Assembly (NCBI RefSeq): GCF_000342165.1
Contig: NZ_AMRV01000002.1
Location: forward strand, 248,001-312,000
Origin: Pacificimonas flava
Lineage (GTDB): Bacteria; Pseudomonadota; Alphaproteobacteria; Sphingomonadales; Sphingomonadaceae
Direction: 5' to 3'
Length of the DNA stretch: 64,000 nucleotides
Numbering within the stretch: position 1 is the stretch's first letter; every line of letters begins with the position of its first letter. A model generated the notes under the pieces. The model was not told the DNA's origin, did no database searches, and saw only the letters and a list, made by a program, of their open reading frames with translations. This document shows positions 1 through 9,077 of this stretch, in pieces. The translations under genes and the position numbers were made by a program.

Positions 1-915
1 GTCGTGCTGCACGATGCGGAGGACGTTGTGCATGCCTGCGAACTTCGCATTTTCGATCATCTGATTCCGAAGCGGGCGATGGTGCAGTTGCCGGTCGTCC
101 CGTTCACCGACGACCAGTCGCCCTGGGTCAGCGGACACTACGCCGATGAATTCGCCGAACAGCATGGCAAGAACATGACCGTGCGGGAGGCGCTGGGCGC
201 GGCGCTGCCCTCGGCCGGGGTCGCCTGCGCCTTTGCGCGCGAGCCGCTTGGCCGCGTTGCCGCTGCACGCGGGGGCCTGCCCTTCGACAGCGCCGCCCTG
301 ACGGAGGATTACGAACTCGGCCTGACAATATCGCGCATGGGCGGCGGCGCCTTCGTACGGTTGCCTCAAGGCGCCGAACGCGGGGCGGTTGCGACGCGGG
401 AACATTTCCCGGCGACTTTCGGCGCGGCGCTGCGCCAGAAAACCCGGTGGCTGGTCGGCATTGCCTTTCAGGGCTGGGACCGGCTGGGCTGGCAAGGCGG
501 CCTTGCGGAGCGATACATGCTGCTGCGCGACCGCAAGCCGCTTGCCAACGCGATCATCATCGTTCTTGCCTACGCTGCGATGGCGCTCGCGGCTCTCTGC
601 TATGGGCTGCACCACGTCGTTCCCTCACTTCGGTCGCTTCCGCCCTTGGTCGAGCCGGACAGCCCGCTTGCCGCGCTCTTGCTGGTCACGAGCGGGCTTC
701 TTCTCTGGCGGCTTGTCGTTCGCGCAGCCTTCACGACCGCACAGCATGGCTGGGTCGAGGGCGCACTTTCGATCCCGCGCTCCGTGATCGCGAATATCTT
801 CGGCGTCGCGGCGGCACGGCGGGCGGTCGGAATCTGGTTGGCACTGCTGTTTCGCGGTCAGGCGCTGCGCTGGGAAAAGACGGCGCACCGCTTTCCGGAG
901 GACGGCAATCCGTGA
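1..915 (+). CDS. NfrB-like GT2 membrane glycosyltransferase (5'-truncated by window edge)
   Basis: The reading frame is open from base 1, so the N-terminus lies outside the window. The visible 304 codons hold the end of a processive GT2 domain: a DAED metal-site motif near the start, a TEDYELGL catalytic-base motif about residue 102, and QKTRW, the QxxRW signature. Hydrophobic segments around residues 180-205 and 220-240 are membrane spans. The order and the RWLVGIAFQGW segment resemble NfrB, the inner-membrane half of the phage N4 adsorption system, which is related to exopolysaccharide synthases. The next gene starts inside the stop codon, so the pair is translationally coupled. Family assignment is good. 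The polysaccharide made is unknown. Confidence 0.8.
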   Translation, partial: VVLHDAEDVVHACELRIFDHLIPKRAMVQLPVVPFTDDQSPWVSGHYADEFAEQHGKNMTVREALGAALPSAGVACAFAREPLGRVAAARGGLPFDSAALTEDYELGLTISRMGGGAFVRLPQGAERGAVATREHFPATFGAALRQKTRWLVGIAFQGWDRLGWQGGLAERYMLLRDRKPLANAIIIVLAYAAMALAALCYGLHHVVPSLRSLPPLVEPDSPLAALLLVTSGLLLWRLVVRAAFTTAQHGWVEGALSIPRSVIANIFGVAAARRAVGIWLALLFRGQALRWEKTAHRFPEDGNP

Positions 916-2150
916 AACCCCTGATCGGGCTGATGCTGCTCGCGGGGGCGCTGGCGCTGTGGACCATATACCGGCTGCCCATTGCCGCCGATCATTATAC
1001 CGCGCTCCTCGCCGGACTTTCGCCATTGCCGCCCGGCGGCGATCCCGGCGAGCCGCGCCCTGACAGCTCGGACATGCCGGCGGCGAAGCCGGTCCGGTCG
1101 CCGCCCGGCCCGGAGGCTGGTCGCGCGGCGCCGCTTCTCCTCGCCGCCTTCACGCCGCAGGTATCCAGCCCCGCGGACGCCGGGACGGAACCTCCGGGCC
1201 GGGTTGTGGAGTCCGCCGCTCGCGAACAATCGGTCGCACTGTCTGGTTCGTTTGGCGTCGAACTCGCTGGCGCCAACGCTCCTAACACCGAAGCTCCTGA
1301 CGCGGGGCCTCTCGCGCCCGGCGCCGCAATCGCTGCGTCAAAGGAGCAGGAGATCGCATTTTCGCTGGCGCGGGCCGCGTACGACGCCCTGCGGTCGGGC
1401 GACCGCCGCGCTGCCGCGGACGGTCTTTCCCGCGCCATTGCCGCCGCACCGGCGCACGCTGGCTCAGACGGCTGGCGCCGCGACCTCGCCGGCTTGAAGC
1501 GCCGTCTGTTCGTCAGCGCCTATGCTTCGATACGGGACGGCCGCGGCGGTCCCATTACCGGCCCGCTTCCAGCCTTCGGCGGCAGCCAGCAGGCGGCGGC
1601 GGTTCGTTATATCCTGAACCCCCTGTCCGCTGCGCCCGTCGGCCTTGCCGCGGGTGTCATCCGCGCACCGCAAGGGGGATCGCGCGATACCGCGACAGAG
1701 GGGGTGATCGGCGCGCATTGGCAGCCGCTCGGGCGCAGCGGACCCACAATTGCTGTCGAACATCGTTTCGATCTCGGCGGCGGCTTCGGCGATGCAGACC
1801 AACTGCGCATCGCGGGCGGTTACGACATGCCGGGGGCTGGCTTCGCCATCAACGGATATGCCGATGCCGGCGCGGTTCTGCGAGGGGGCGATCTCGGCTA
1901 TTTCGCCTCGGCGCAGGGGTTCGCGGGCATACGGCCAGCGCCGTCATTCTCCATCGGCGGGGGCACCTGGGCGGGCTGGCAGCATCTGCGCGGCCGCGAC
2001 GATCTGTTCGTCGAGGCGGGTCCGGCAACATCGGTCAGCATCCCGCTCGGCGGCGTGACGTTGCGGGTGGAGGGGTCCTACCGCGTTCGTGTCATAGGGG
2101 GCGCAGGACCGCCGCGCGGCCCGGCACTGACGCTGAGCGCCGCCTATTAG
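912..2150 (+). CDS. NfrA-like partner with outer-membrane barrel-like C-terminus, hypothetical
   Basis: The start is a GTG overlapping the preceding TGA (GTGA), giving 412 residues. A longer in-frame extension to 447 lies entirely inside the glycosyltransferase and is unlikely. The protein has an N-terminal hydrophobic segment (residues 3-20) and a long Pro/Ala-rich linker. A short helical TPR-like stretch follows about residues 145-200. The last 180 residues alternate Gly, aromatic and polar residues and end in SAAY, with a terminal aromatic residue as in outer-membrane beta-barrels. Coupling to an NfrB-like enzyme suggests the outer-membrane half of a surface polysaccharide export or N4-receptor-like pair, resembling the C-terminal barrel of NfrA. 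This is inference from context and composition. No catalytic motif is visible. Confidence 0.6.
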   Translation: MKPLIGLMLLAGALALWTIYRLPIAADHYTALLAGLSPLPPGGDPGEPRPDSSDMPAAKPVRSPPGPEAGRAAPLLLAAFTPQVSSPADAGTEPPGRVVESAAREQSVALSGSFGVELAGANAPNTEAPDAGPLAPGAAIAASKEQEIAFSLARAAYDALRSGDRRAAADGLSRAIAAAPAHAGSDGWRRDLAGLKRRLFVSAYASIRDGRGGPITGPLPAFGGSQQAAAVRYILNPLSAAPVGLAAGVIRAPQGGSRDTATEGVIGAHWQPLGRSGPTIAVEHRFDLGGGFGDADQLRIAGGYDMPGAGFAINGYADAGAVLRGGDLGYFASAQGFAGIRPAPSFSIGGGTWAGWQHLRGRDDLFVEAGPATSVSIPLGGVTLRVEGSYRVRVIGGAGPPRGPALTLSAAY

Positions 2151-2162
2151 ATCGCCGGCGCT

Positions 2163-4916
2163 CTACAAACCCTCTCCCCCGCTCGGCGCATCCTCCGGCG
2201 GCGCGGGGCGGCGTAACAAGGCGCTGCGCGCAATCTCGGGAAAACGGCGCAGCGGCGCGGCGAGGCGCGCGTCGCGAACGGGCCGGCCGCCCATGCGCTC
2301 GTCCCCGCGCCCGAACAGATAGCCCTGCAAATGGGTGCAGCCCAGTTCGATCATGCGCAGACGGTCTTCCTCCGTCTCGATCCCCTCCGCGACGGTCTCC
2401 ATGCCAAGGCCCTTCGCCAGAGCGACGATCGCCTCGATGATCGCCACACCCTGATCCCATCCGGCCACCGCCGCCCGGACGAATGACTTGTCGATCTTGA
2501 TCTTGCTGAATTCCGCTCGGTGCAGATAGCCGAGCGAGGAATAGCCGGTGCCGAAATCGTCGAGCGCCAGGCTGACCCCCATCGCACGCAGGCGGGCGAG
2601 CATTGCAGTCGTACGCCGATTGTCGCGCAGGAAGACGCTTTCCGTCACCTCCAGTTCGAGCCGGTCCGCTGCCAGGCCGCTCGCTGAGAGCGCGGACATG
2701 ACGCTGGTCGCCAGGCCCTCATTCTCGACCTGCAGCGTGGAGAGGTTCACCGCCAGTTTCACGTCCGCCGGCCAGGCCGCGGCGGCGCAGCATCCGGTGC
2801 GCAGCACCCAGTCGCCGATCATGTGGATCAGGCCGGCATCCTCGGCAATGGGAATGAAGGTGGCCGGCGGGACGAGACCGCGCTTGGGATGCCTCCAACG
2901 CACCAGCGCCTCGTAGCAGGTCACGGCGCCCGTCGCCGCGCCGACGATGGGCTGATAATGCAGCGTCAGTTCCCCCCTGGTCAGCGCTTCGCCGAGGTCG
3001 GCTTCCAGCCGTCGCCGGTCGTCCGCTGCGGAACGCATGGCCGGCTCGTAGAATCGGAAGCGTCCGCGCCCCGCCTCCTTGGCGGCATACATGGCAAGGT
3101 CGGCGGAGCGGGTCAGCGCATCGATGTCGCCGCCGTCCTCCGGTGCAATGGCAATGCCGATGGTGGCGCCGACCGTCGCGCGGCTGTCCTCAAGCTGATA
3201 GGAGCGACCGATTTCGTCGATGACCGACTGCGCGAGGGCTGCAAGCTCTCCTCTGTCCGCCACGGAGCGCACGATGACCGCGAATTCGTCACCGCCCAAG
3301 CGGCAGGCGTCGTCGCGGTGCGAAACCATGCTTGTGATGCGCCGGGCGACACCGCACAGAAGACGGTCTCCACCGGCATGGCCATGGGTATCGTTAACCT
3401 CCTTGAACCGGTCGAGATCGATCAGGAAAAGCGCCAGCGTCCCCCGGCCCGCCTGGGCCGCAGCCAGGGCGCGCCCCATCATGTCCTGATATTGCTGCCG
3501 GTTCGGCAGATCGGTCAGCGCGTCCCGTTCCGCCGAGCGTTTCAGAAGATCGTTCGCCGCGCTCACCTCCCGATGAGAGCGGCGCACGGCCAGAAACGCG
3601 CCGGTCAGCGCGGCAAGAATGACGAGAACCCCGCCCGCACCCAGCAGCCCGGTGGCGGTCATGGCCTGGAACCGCGCCTCCGCCGCCTCGAGCCGGCGAC
3701 CGCTTCGGAGTTGTTCGGATTCCAGCCGGTCGATCCGCTCCTTGCGGTTCGCGGCATCGAAACGAGCCGTAAGAAGCGCCGCGCCCGCCGAGCTGGCGGC
3801 TTCCATCGTCTGGCGCTGAAGGCGATTATATGCCGCCAGATGCCGATACGCGCTCTGAAAATCCCCGCGCCGTTCGAAAATAAGGTACGCCGCCTCGTGA
3901 TAGGGCATCCAGTTGGCGGTCGTTTCGGCGATCTTCTTATCGGCGAAGGCGCGGAGAATGAGGCGCTCGGCCTCTTCCGCATGGCCGCGCGCCATGGCGA
4001 TCTGGGCCCTAAGCCCCCAGAGGAACGGTTGCCAGTCCTGTTCCGTCGTCGCGCGCCCGCGAGTCCATGCACGGTCAATAGTCGCTTGCGCGGCCGAAAG
4101 TTCGCCGGTCCTATATTGCACGGAGGCCAGTTCGGTCAGCAGCCGAACCTCCAGGAGCGGGCTATCGAGCCGCCGTGCCGCGGCCAAGGCGTCACGATAG
4201 GCGGTCTTCGCCTCGTCATATTGCGCAAGGGCGGCATAGGCACGGGCGCGGCCGTTGAGGCTGGCCGCCACGAGGTTCGGATTGCCCGGCGACAGTGTTC
4301 GCGCTTGCCGGAAGTAATCGAGAGCGCGGTCGTAATCCTGTGCACGGCTGTAGATCAGGCCCAGATCACGCAGAATATAGGCCTGCGATTCGCTGTCGCC
4401 GTCCGCTCCGAACAGATCGAAGGCACGATGCAGATCGCGAAGCGCAGAGGCGGTATGGCCACCGGCATTGCCGGCACCGCCTCTAGAGGCGAGAAGCCGC
4501 GCGTGAAGCTGGCTATCCGGAGCCGCCACCTCAACCTCGGCCAGCGCCTGATCGAGAAGCGGGCGCGCTTCCGCCGCACGGTTCAACCGGATCAGGGCCT
4601 CCCCGCGCAGCCATTGCGCCTCAAGACGAGCCAGCTGCCGCTCCTTGCCCGCAGACCAGTGCCGCGTCTCTGCCTCCGCAAGCTCTGCAAGAGCGAGTGA
4701 AGCCTCCGGCCTTGCGGCGATGTTCGCGCGGGCGGCGGAGATGGCGGATCGGACATTGTTGCGCGATGGCATGTCGCCGCGCAATGCGGTCTGCCCCGTG
4801 GCCGCGTCTGCCCGCTGAGCATCCGCAGATGTGACAGGAACGCCCATCGCTGCCACGGCCAGGGCTGTGAAAACGAGAATGCCCCTGACATCGACCACGC
4901 CGCAAGCGCCCCCCAC
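2163..4916 (-). CDS. TPR-containing diguanylate cyclase/phosphodiesterase (GGDEF-EAL)
   Basis: Predicted cyclic-di-GMP turnover enzyme of up to 917 residues. An N-terminal signal-like segment is followed by Ala-rich TPR repeats (about 60-370, for example around YDRALDYFRQARTL). A membrane span lies at about 421-443, then a GGDEF domain with intact GGDEF at 541-545, then an EAL domain with YEALVRW at 668-674, DDFGTGYSSL and ETVAEGIET. Both catalytic signatures look intact. The I-site position reads SHRD rather than RxxD, so product inhibition may be absent. The topology would place the TPR region in the periplasm as a sensor. The annotated start at 4916 is GTG; another GTG at 4898 fits the signal sequence equally well. 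The gene is convergent with its neighbour, 12 bases away. Confidence 0.92.
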   Translation of the reverse strand: MGGACGVVDVRGILVFTALAVAAMGVPVTSADAQRADAATGQTALRGDMPSRNNVRSAISAARANIAARPEASLALAELAEAETRHWSAGKERQLARLEAQWLRGEALIRLNRAAEARPLLDQALAEVEVAAPDSQLHARLLASRGGAGNAGGHTASALRDLHRAFDLFGADGDSESQAYILRDLGLIYSRAQDYDRALDYFRQARTLSPGNPNLVAASLNGRARAYAALAQYDEAKTAYRDALAAARRLDSPLLEVRLLTELASVQYRTGELSAAQATIDRAWTRGRATTEQDWQPFLWGLRAQIAMARGHAEEAERLILRAFADKKIAETTANWMPYHEAAYLIFERRGDFQSAYRHLAAYNRLQRQTMEAASSAGAALLTARFDAANRKERIDRLESEQLRSGRRLEAAEARFQAMTATGLLGAGGVLVILAALTGAFLAVRRSHREVSAANDLLKRSAERDALTDLPNRQQYQDMMGRALAAAQAGRGTLALFLIDLDRFKEVNDTHGHAGGDRLLCGVARRITSMVSHRDDACRLGGDEFAVIVRSVADRGELAALAQSVIDEIGRSYQLEDSRATVGATIGIAIAPEDGGDIDALTRSADLAMYAAKEAGRGRFRFYEPAMRSAADDRRRLEADLGEALTRGELTLHYQPIVGAATGAVTCYEALVRWRHPKRGLVPPATFIPIAEDAGLIHMIGDWVLRTGCCAAAAWPADVKLAVNLSTLQVENEGLATSVMSALSASGLAADRLELEVTESVFLRDNRRTTAMLARLRAMGVSLALDDFGTGYSSLGYLHRAEFSKIKIDKSFVRAAVAGWDQGVAIIEAIVALAKGLGMETVAEGIETEEDRLRMIELGCTHLQGYLFGRGDERMGGRPVRDARLAAPLRRFPEIARSALLRRPAPPEDAPSGGEGL

Positions 4917-5055
4917 CTACGCAGCATTGCTGCCTGTGCCGCCCCTATGCCCCATAGATTAAGGGAGACTTATGCGCGCAGTGCGTTTGCCGAATCCAGT
5001 GCGAAGTGTCGCCGGACAAAGTGCCCGCCCGCCCCTTTCGTCGCGTCGCGGTTCG

Positions 5056-6432
5056 TCAGTCGCCGGCCAGAGCGTTCACGAAATCGCGGCGCCAGTTCAC
5101 GACATTCTGGCTCGACACCGTCTCCCGCAGTGCCTGCCAGCGCTCCTTGCGTTCGTCGAGCGGCATGTCCTGCGCCACGCGGATGGCCTCGCTCACCTCC
5201 TCCGCGCTATGCGGATTGACGAGAAGCGCCTCGCCAAGCTGGTCGGCAGCACCGGCGAAACGCGACAGGATCAGCACGCCCGGATCCTCCGGGTGCTGCG
5301 CGGCGATATATTCCTTTGCCACCAGGTTCATGCCGTCGCGTAGCGGTGTCACGAGCCCGATGCGGGCTGCACGGTAGAAGCCGAACAGCGCATTCCGGGG
5401 ATAGCCGCGATTGACATAGCGGATCGGCACCATGTCGACCTCCGACCGCGCGCCGTTGATCTGCCCGGCCTTGCCCTCCAGGACCTCACGAATGCGCTGG
5501 TAGGAACTGACATCCTGACGAGAGGGCGGCGCAATCTGGATGTAGAGCGTTTCGGCAACACGCTCGGGGTAGGCGTCGAAGAAGCGGGAAATGCTGTCGA
5601 ACCGCTCCGGCAGGCCCTTCGAATAGTCCAGCCGGTCGACGCCGATCATGACCTTTCGCCCCCGGGAGCTCGACAGCACGCGTTGCTGCGCGTTGCGCGC
5701 CTCGCCGGAATTTCCCGCCTCGCAGAACTCGTCATAATCGAGGCCGATGGGAAACGACCTGACCCGCGTCGTCCGCCCCTCGAATCGCACCGTTCCCGCG
5801 TCGTCCACGTCCGCGCCCAGTTCGCGCGCGCAGTAGTGGAGGAAACTCTCCACCGCTTCCTCGGTTTGGAAGCCGACCAGATCGTAGGAAAGCATCGAGC
5901 GCACCAGCCGGTCGTGGTACGGCAGCGACACGAACAGCCGCGTCGGCGGCCAGGGAATGTGCAGGAAAAAGCCGATCCGGTTCTTCGCGCCGCGGGCCCG
6001 CAGCCGCTCGCCCAGCGGCAGCAGGTGATAGTCGTGCACCCAGATGACGTCGTCGGATTCGAGAAGCGGGTACAGGCTGTCGGCGAAACGTTGATTGACC
6101 CGTTCATACCCCTTGCCGAAGTCCCGCTCGAACTCGGCCAGGTCGATGCGGTAATGGAACAGCGGCCACAGCGTGCGGTTCGCGTACCCGTTATAATATT
6201 CCTCGACGTCCTGATGCTCGAGATCGATGGTCGCGGTCGTCACGCCCTGATTGCGCTGCATGTCGAGGTCACCGGTGAAGTGCGGCGTCTCCTCTCCCGA
6301 CCAGCCGAACCAGATGCCCCGCCGCTCTCGAAGCGCGGAGCCGAGCGCAACGGCAAGACCGCCCTGTGCCCCGGCGGCACCGCGCGCCTTGGGAACGGAG
6401 ACGCGGTTGGATACGACGATCAGACGGCTCAT
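5056..6432 (-). CDS. otsA: alpha,alpha-trehalose-6-phosphate synthase
   Basis: Makes trehalose 6-phosphate from UDP-glucose and glucose 6-phosphate in the cytoplasm (GT20). The chosen start MSRLIVVSNRV forms an ATGA overlap with the stop of the upstream GH15 gene, giving 458 residues, close to the E. coli enzyme. A reading five residues longer is possible but would break the overlap. Visible family motifs are the N-terminal GGLAVAL loop, HDYHLLPLG, YSKGLPERF (Lys about 272) and RDGMNLVAKEY (Arg about 365), which bind phosphate and nucleotide sugar. It is the last gene of otsB-GH15-otsA, so trehalose synthesis here depends on readthrough from otsB. Confidence 0.95.
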   Translation of the reverse strand: MSRLIVVSNRVSVPKARGAAGAQGGLAVALGSALRERRGIWFGWSGEETPHFTGDLDMQRNQGVTTATIDLEHQDVEEYYNGYANRTLWPLFHYRIDLAEFERDFGKGYERVNQRFADSLYPLLESDDVIWVHDYHLLPLGERLRARGAKNRIGFFLHIPWPPTRLFVSLPYHDRLVRSMLSYDLVGFQTEEAVESFLHYCARELGADVDDAGTVRFEGRTTRVRSFPIGLDYDEFCEAGNSGEARNAQQRVLSSSRGRKVMIGVDRLDYSKGLPERFDSISRFFDAYPERVAETLYIQIAPPSRQDVSSYQRIREVLEGKAGQINGARSEVDMVPIRYVNRGYPRNALFGFYRAARIGLVTPLRDGMNLVAKEYIAAQHPEDPGVLILSRFAGAADQLGEALLVNPHSAEEVSEAIRVAQDMPLDERKERWQALRETVSSQNVVNWRRDFVNALAGD

Positions 6433-8222
6433 CGCGCCACCGTCCACGGTTTCGACAGCAGGGCGGCGCAGTTGATGATGCCGACCAGCGAATAGGTCTG
6501 CGGAAAATTTCCCCAGAGCTCGCCGCTGGTGAAATCGAGGTCCTCCGAAAGAAGGCCCGACCGGGTCCGGTGCGATAGCATGGTTTCAAACAACTCCCTC
6601 GCCTCATCCTTGCGGCCCACCAGATAAAGCGCCTCGATCAGCCAGAAAGTACATATGTTGAATGCCGTTTCCGGCCGGCCGAAGTCATCCTCCGTATCGT
6701 AGCGGAGCATGTGTTCGCCGCGCCGCAGCGTCTGCTCGATGGCCGCGAAGGTTTTCTTGAAGCGCTCGTCGCCCGATCCGTGAAAGCGCAGCTCGATCAT
6801 CTGCAGCAGGCTGGCGTCGAGGTGCCGCCCGCCGAACGCGGAGGCATAATGCCCATGCTCCTCGTTCCAGGCCTCGGCGTCGATCTTCTCGGCGATCGCC
6901 TTTGCGCGCTGCGACCACAGCTCGTGGCGGTCCGTCAGCCCCAGATGCGCGGCGGCATTGGCCAGCCGGTCGCAGGCCGCCCAGCTCATCAGCGCCGAAT
7001 AGGTATGCACCTCCTGCCGGGTGCGGAATTCCCACAGGCCGGCGTCGGGCTGGTCGTGAAATTTCCACGCCATCTCGCCAACATCCTCCAGGCTTTCGAA
7101 ATCGCGCAGGTCGGCCATGCGAAACAGGCGCAAATCGAAGAAACCCTGGATGGTCGGCAGCACGATCTGGCCATAGGCATCGTGCTGAACCTGCGTATAG
7201 GCGTCATTGCCGACCCTGACGGGTCCCATGCCGCGATAGCCGGGCAGATTCTCCGCGACCTCCTCGACCAGTTCCGGCACGCCCATGACGGAATAGAGCG
7301 GCTGCACCCGCCCCCCGCGCGCGCTGTCGATGATGTTTCTGAGATAGGCGAGATATTTTTCGAGAACGTCGAGCGCGCCGAGCCCGTTCAGCGCCTGCAC
7401 CGTGTAATAGGCGTCGCGGATCCAGCAATAGCGGTAATCCCAGTTGCGCTCCGACCCCGGCGCTTCCGGGATGGAGGTGGTCATCGCCGCGACGATGGCG
7501 CCGGTTTCCTCATGCTGGCACAATTTCAGGGTGATGGCGGCGCGGATCACCGCCTCCTGCCACTCTAGGGGCGTTGCGAGGCCGCGCACCCATGTCCGCC
7601 AGTAATCCTCCGTCGCCTCCAGCATGTCCTCAAGTTGCTGGCGCACATTGCCGCCGAACGGTTCGTCGGGCCCCAGAAAGAAGTGCAGGTCGGATTCGAC
7701 CCGGAACGTCTGCCCCTCCAGAATGTAGCCGACCGGCGCGTTCGTCGACAGCCGGATGGCCTGATGTCCGACAAGGTAACGGATATGGTTGGTGCCGTTC
7801 GTGCGCGGCGCGATCTCCGCCCCGTAATCCTTCTTCGGCGACAGGTTGACGGACAGGCGCGGCGTGCCCGCCAGCGGCCGGACGATCCGCACATAGGCGA
7901 CGGGCCGGTACATGCGCCCCGACCGGCGGAAGCGCGGACAGAAGTCGAGGATTTCGACCGCGCTGCCGTCGGCAGCCTCCAGCACGGTGCTGAGAACCGC
8001 GCTGTTGCGGCGATATTCCTGACGCGCGGAAATCTGCCCCTCCAGCGATAGGCGCCAGACGCCCTCCTCCTGCCGCTCGCCGTTGAGAAGCGCACAAAAG
8101 ATCGGATCGCTATCGACGCGCGGCACGCAGCCCCAGACGAGCGCGCCATCGGCGTCGATCAGGCCGCTGACCTGGCAATTGCCGATCGGCCACAGATCGA
8201 GCGAGCTCACGCGGTCAGCCAT
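6429..8222 (-). CDS. glycoside hydrolase family 15 protein (trehalase or glucoamylase type)
   Basis: A 597-residue GH15 protein. It has the N-terminal trehalase-like sandwich (SLDLWPIGNCQVSGLID) and the (alpha/alpha)6 barrel signature NWDYRYCWIRDA. Likely acid and base glutamates lie in GLWEFRTRQE (about 398) and SGELWGNFPQ (about 568). GH15 enzymes of this length beside ots genes are often intracellular trehalases or act on small alpha-glucans; the substrate cannot be fixed from sequence. Its start overlaps the end of otsB by 16 bases. A GTG four codons later would make a GTGA overlap instead. Its stop overlaps the otsA start, so all three genes are coupled. Confidence 0.9.
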   Translation of the reverse strand: MADRVSSLDLWPIGNCQVSGLIDADGALVWGCVPRVDSDPIFCALLNGERQEEGVWRLSLEGQISARQEYRRNSAVLSTVLEAADGSAVEILDFCPRFRRSGRMYRPVAYVRIVRPLAGTPRLSVNLSPKKDYGAEIAPRTNGTNHIRYLVGHQAIRLSTNAPVGYILEGQTFRVESDLHFFLGPDEPFGGNVRQQLEDMLEATEDYWRTWVRGLATPLEWQEAVIRAAITLKLCQHEETGAIVAAMTTSIPEAPGSERNWDYRYCWIRDAYYTVQALNGLGALDVLEKYLAYLRNIIDSARGGRVQPLYSVMGVPELVEEVAENLPGYRGMGPVRVGNDAYTQVQHDAYGQIVLPTIQGFFDLRLFRMADLRDFESLEDVGEMAWKFHDQPDAGLWEFRTRQEVHTYSALMSWAACDRLANAAAHLGLTDRHELWSQRAKAIAEKIDAEAWNEEHGHYASAFGGRHLDASLLQMIELRFHGSGDERFKKTFAAIEQTLRRGEHMLRYDTEDDFGRPETAFNICTFWLIEALYLVGRKDEARELFETMLSHRTRSGLLSEDLDFTSGELWGNFPQTYSLVGIINCAALLSKPWTVAR

Positions 8223-8944
8223 GCATACACCTCTTTCGGCCCTTCCAGGCGATAGCGCGCCGCCGTGTCGCGCGCCGGGCCGACAAGGATGCCGAACCCG
8301 CCCAGTTCGGCGGCGGCAGCGAATCCGTCCTCGTCGGTCACATCGTCTCCAATGAAGATCGGCAGGCTCCCCTCGAACGGCTCGGTCATCATCAGGCTAT
8401 GAACCGCGGCGCCCTTGTTAAAGCCCCTTGGCAGCAGTTCCGCCACCATCTTGCCGCGCTTGACGGCGAGATCATGCCCCGCGGCAAGCGTTTCCAGCCG
8501 CTCGATGACCGTCTCCGCCGCGTTCGGCGCAGCACGATAGTGAACGGCCATTCCATAGGGTTTTTCCTCCAGCATCAGCCCCTCATGCTCCCCGACCAGG
8601 ACGCGCACGGCGTCGGCCGCTTCGATTGCAATCGGCGCAAGCGGGTTTGCGGACTTTGCACCGGCCATCCGCATCTCGCCGCCGTGCGAACCGGCCGCGG
8701 CGATGGCGGCGAGGTCGAGATGCTCGTCGAGATTCCCGACCGCACGGCCCGATACGATGGCGATTCGGCCCTCCAGACGCCGCGAAAGCGCCGCGAGCGA
8801 CTCGTTCAGATGGGTCGGAACGGAGATGAGGTGCGGCTCCTCTGCGATCTCCACCAGCGTTCCGTCGAAATCGAGGAAAAGCGCAGGGCGGTCTGCATCG
8901 GGGAATGGCGGCGGGGGCGCCAGTGCGCGGCTTTCGAAAGTCAT
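8207..8944 (-). CDS. otsB: trehalose-6-phosphate phosphatase
   Basis: HAD-superfamily phosphatase of 245 residues that dephosphorylates trehalose 6-phosphate to trehalose. The nucleophile motif is LFLDFDGTLVEI with Asp25 and Asp27. Motif II is IAIVSGR, and the metal-binding motif is FIGDDVTDEDGF near the C-terminus. It is the first gene of the otsB-GH15-otsA unit and is divergent from ilvD, so the promoter should lie in 8945-9077. Length and motifs are typical. Confidence 0.95.
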   Translation of the reverse strand: MTFESRALAPPPPFPDADRPALFLDFDGTLVEIAEEPHLISVPTHLNESLAALSRRLEGRIAIVSGRAVGNLDEHLDLAAIAAAGSHGGEMRMAGAKSANPLAPIAIEAADAVRVLVGEHEGLMLEEKPYGMAVHYRAAPNAAETVIERLETLAAGHDLAVKRGKMVAELLPRGFNKGAAVHSLMMTEPFEGSLPIFIGDDVTDEDGFAAAAELGGFGILVGPARDTAARYRLEGPKEVYAWLTA

Positions 8945-9077
8945 GCGCGCTGCCTAAAGCGATTTGCGGTGCCCTGAAAAGGGCGGCGGGCCAGGAAACG
9001 CGCAAGCGTGGGCCACAGCAAAAACAGTGTCCCAGATAGCGCTTGTCAGGCACTTTAAGATACGTAGTTTCGCATAC

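Noticed and set aside
2823-4700. Open frame of 625 codons on the plus strand.
   Set aside because: Antisense shadow of the GGDEF-EAL gene.
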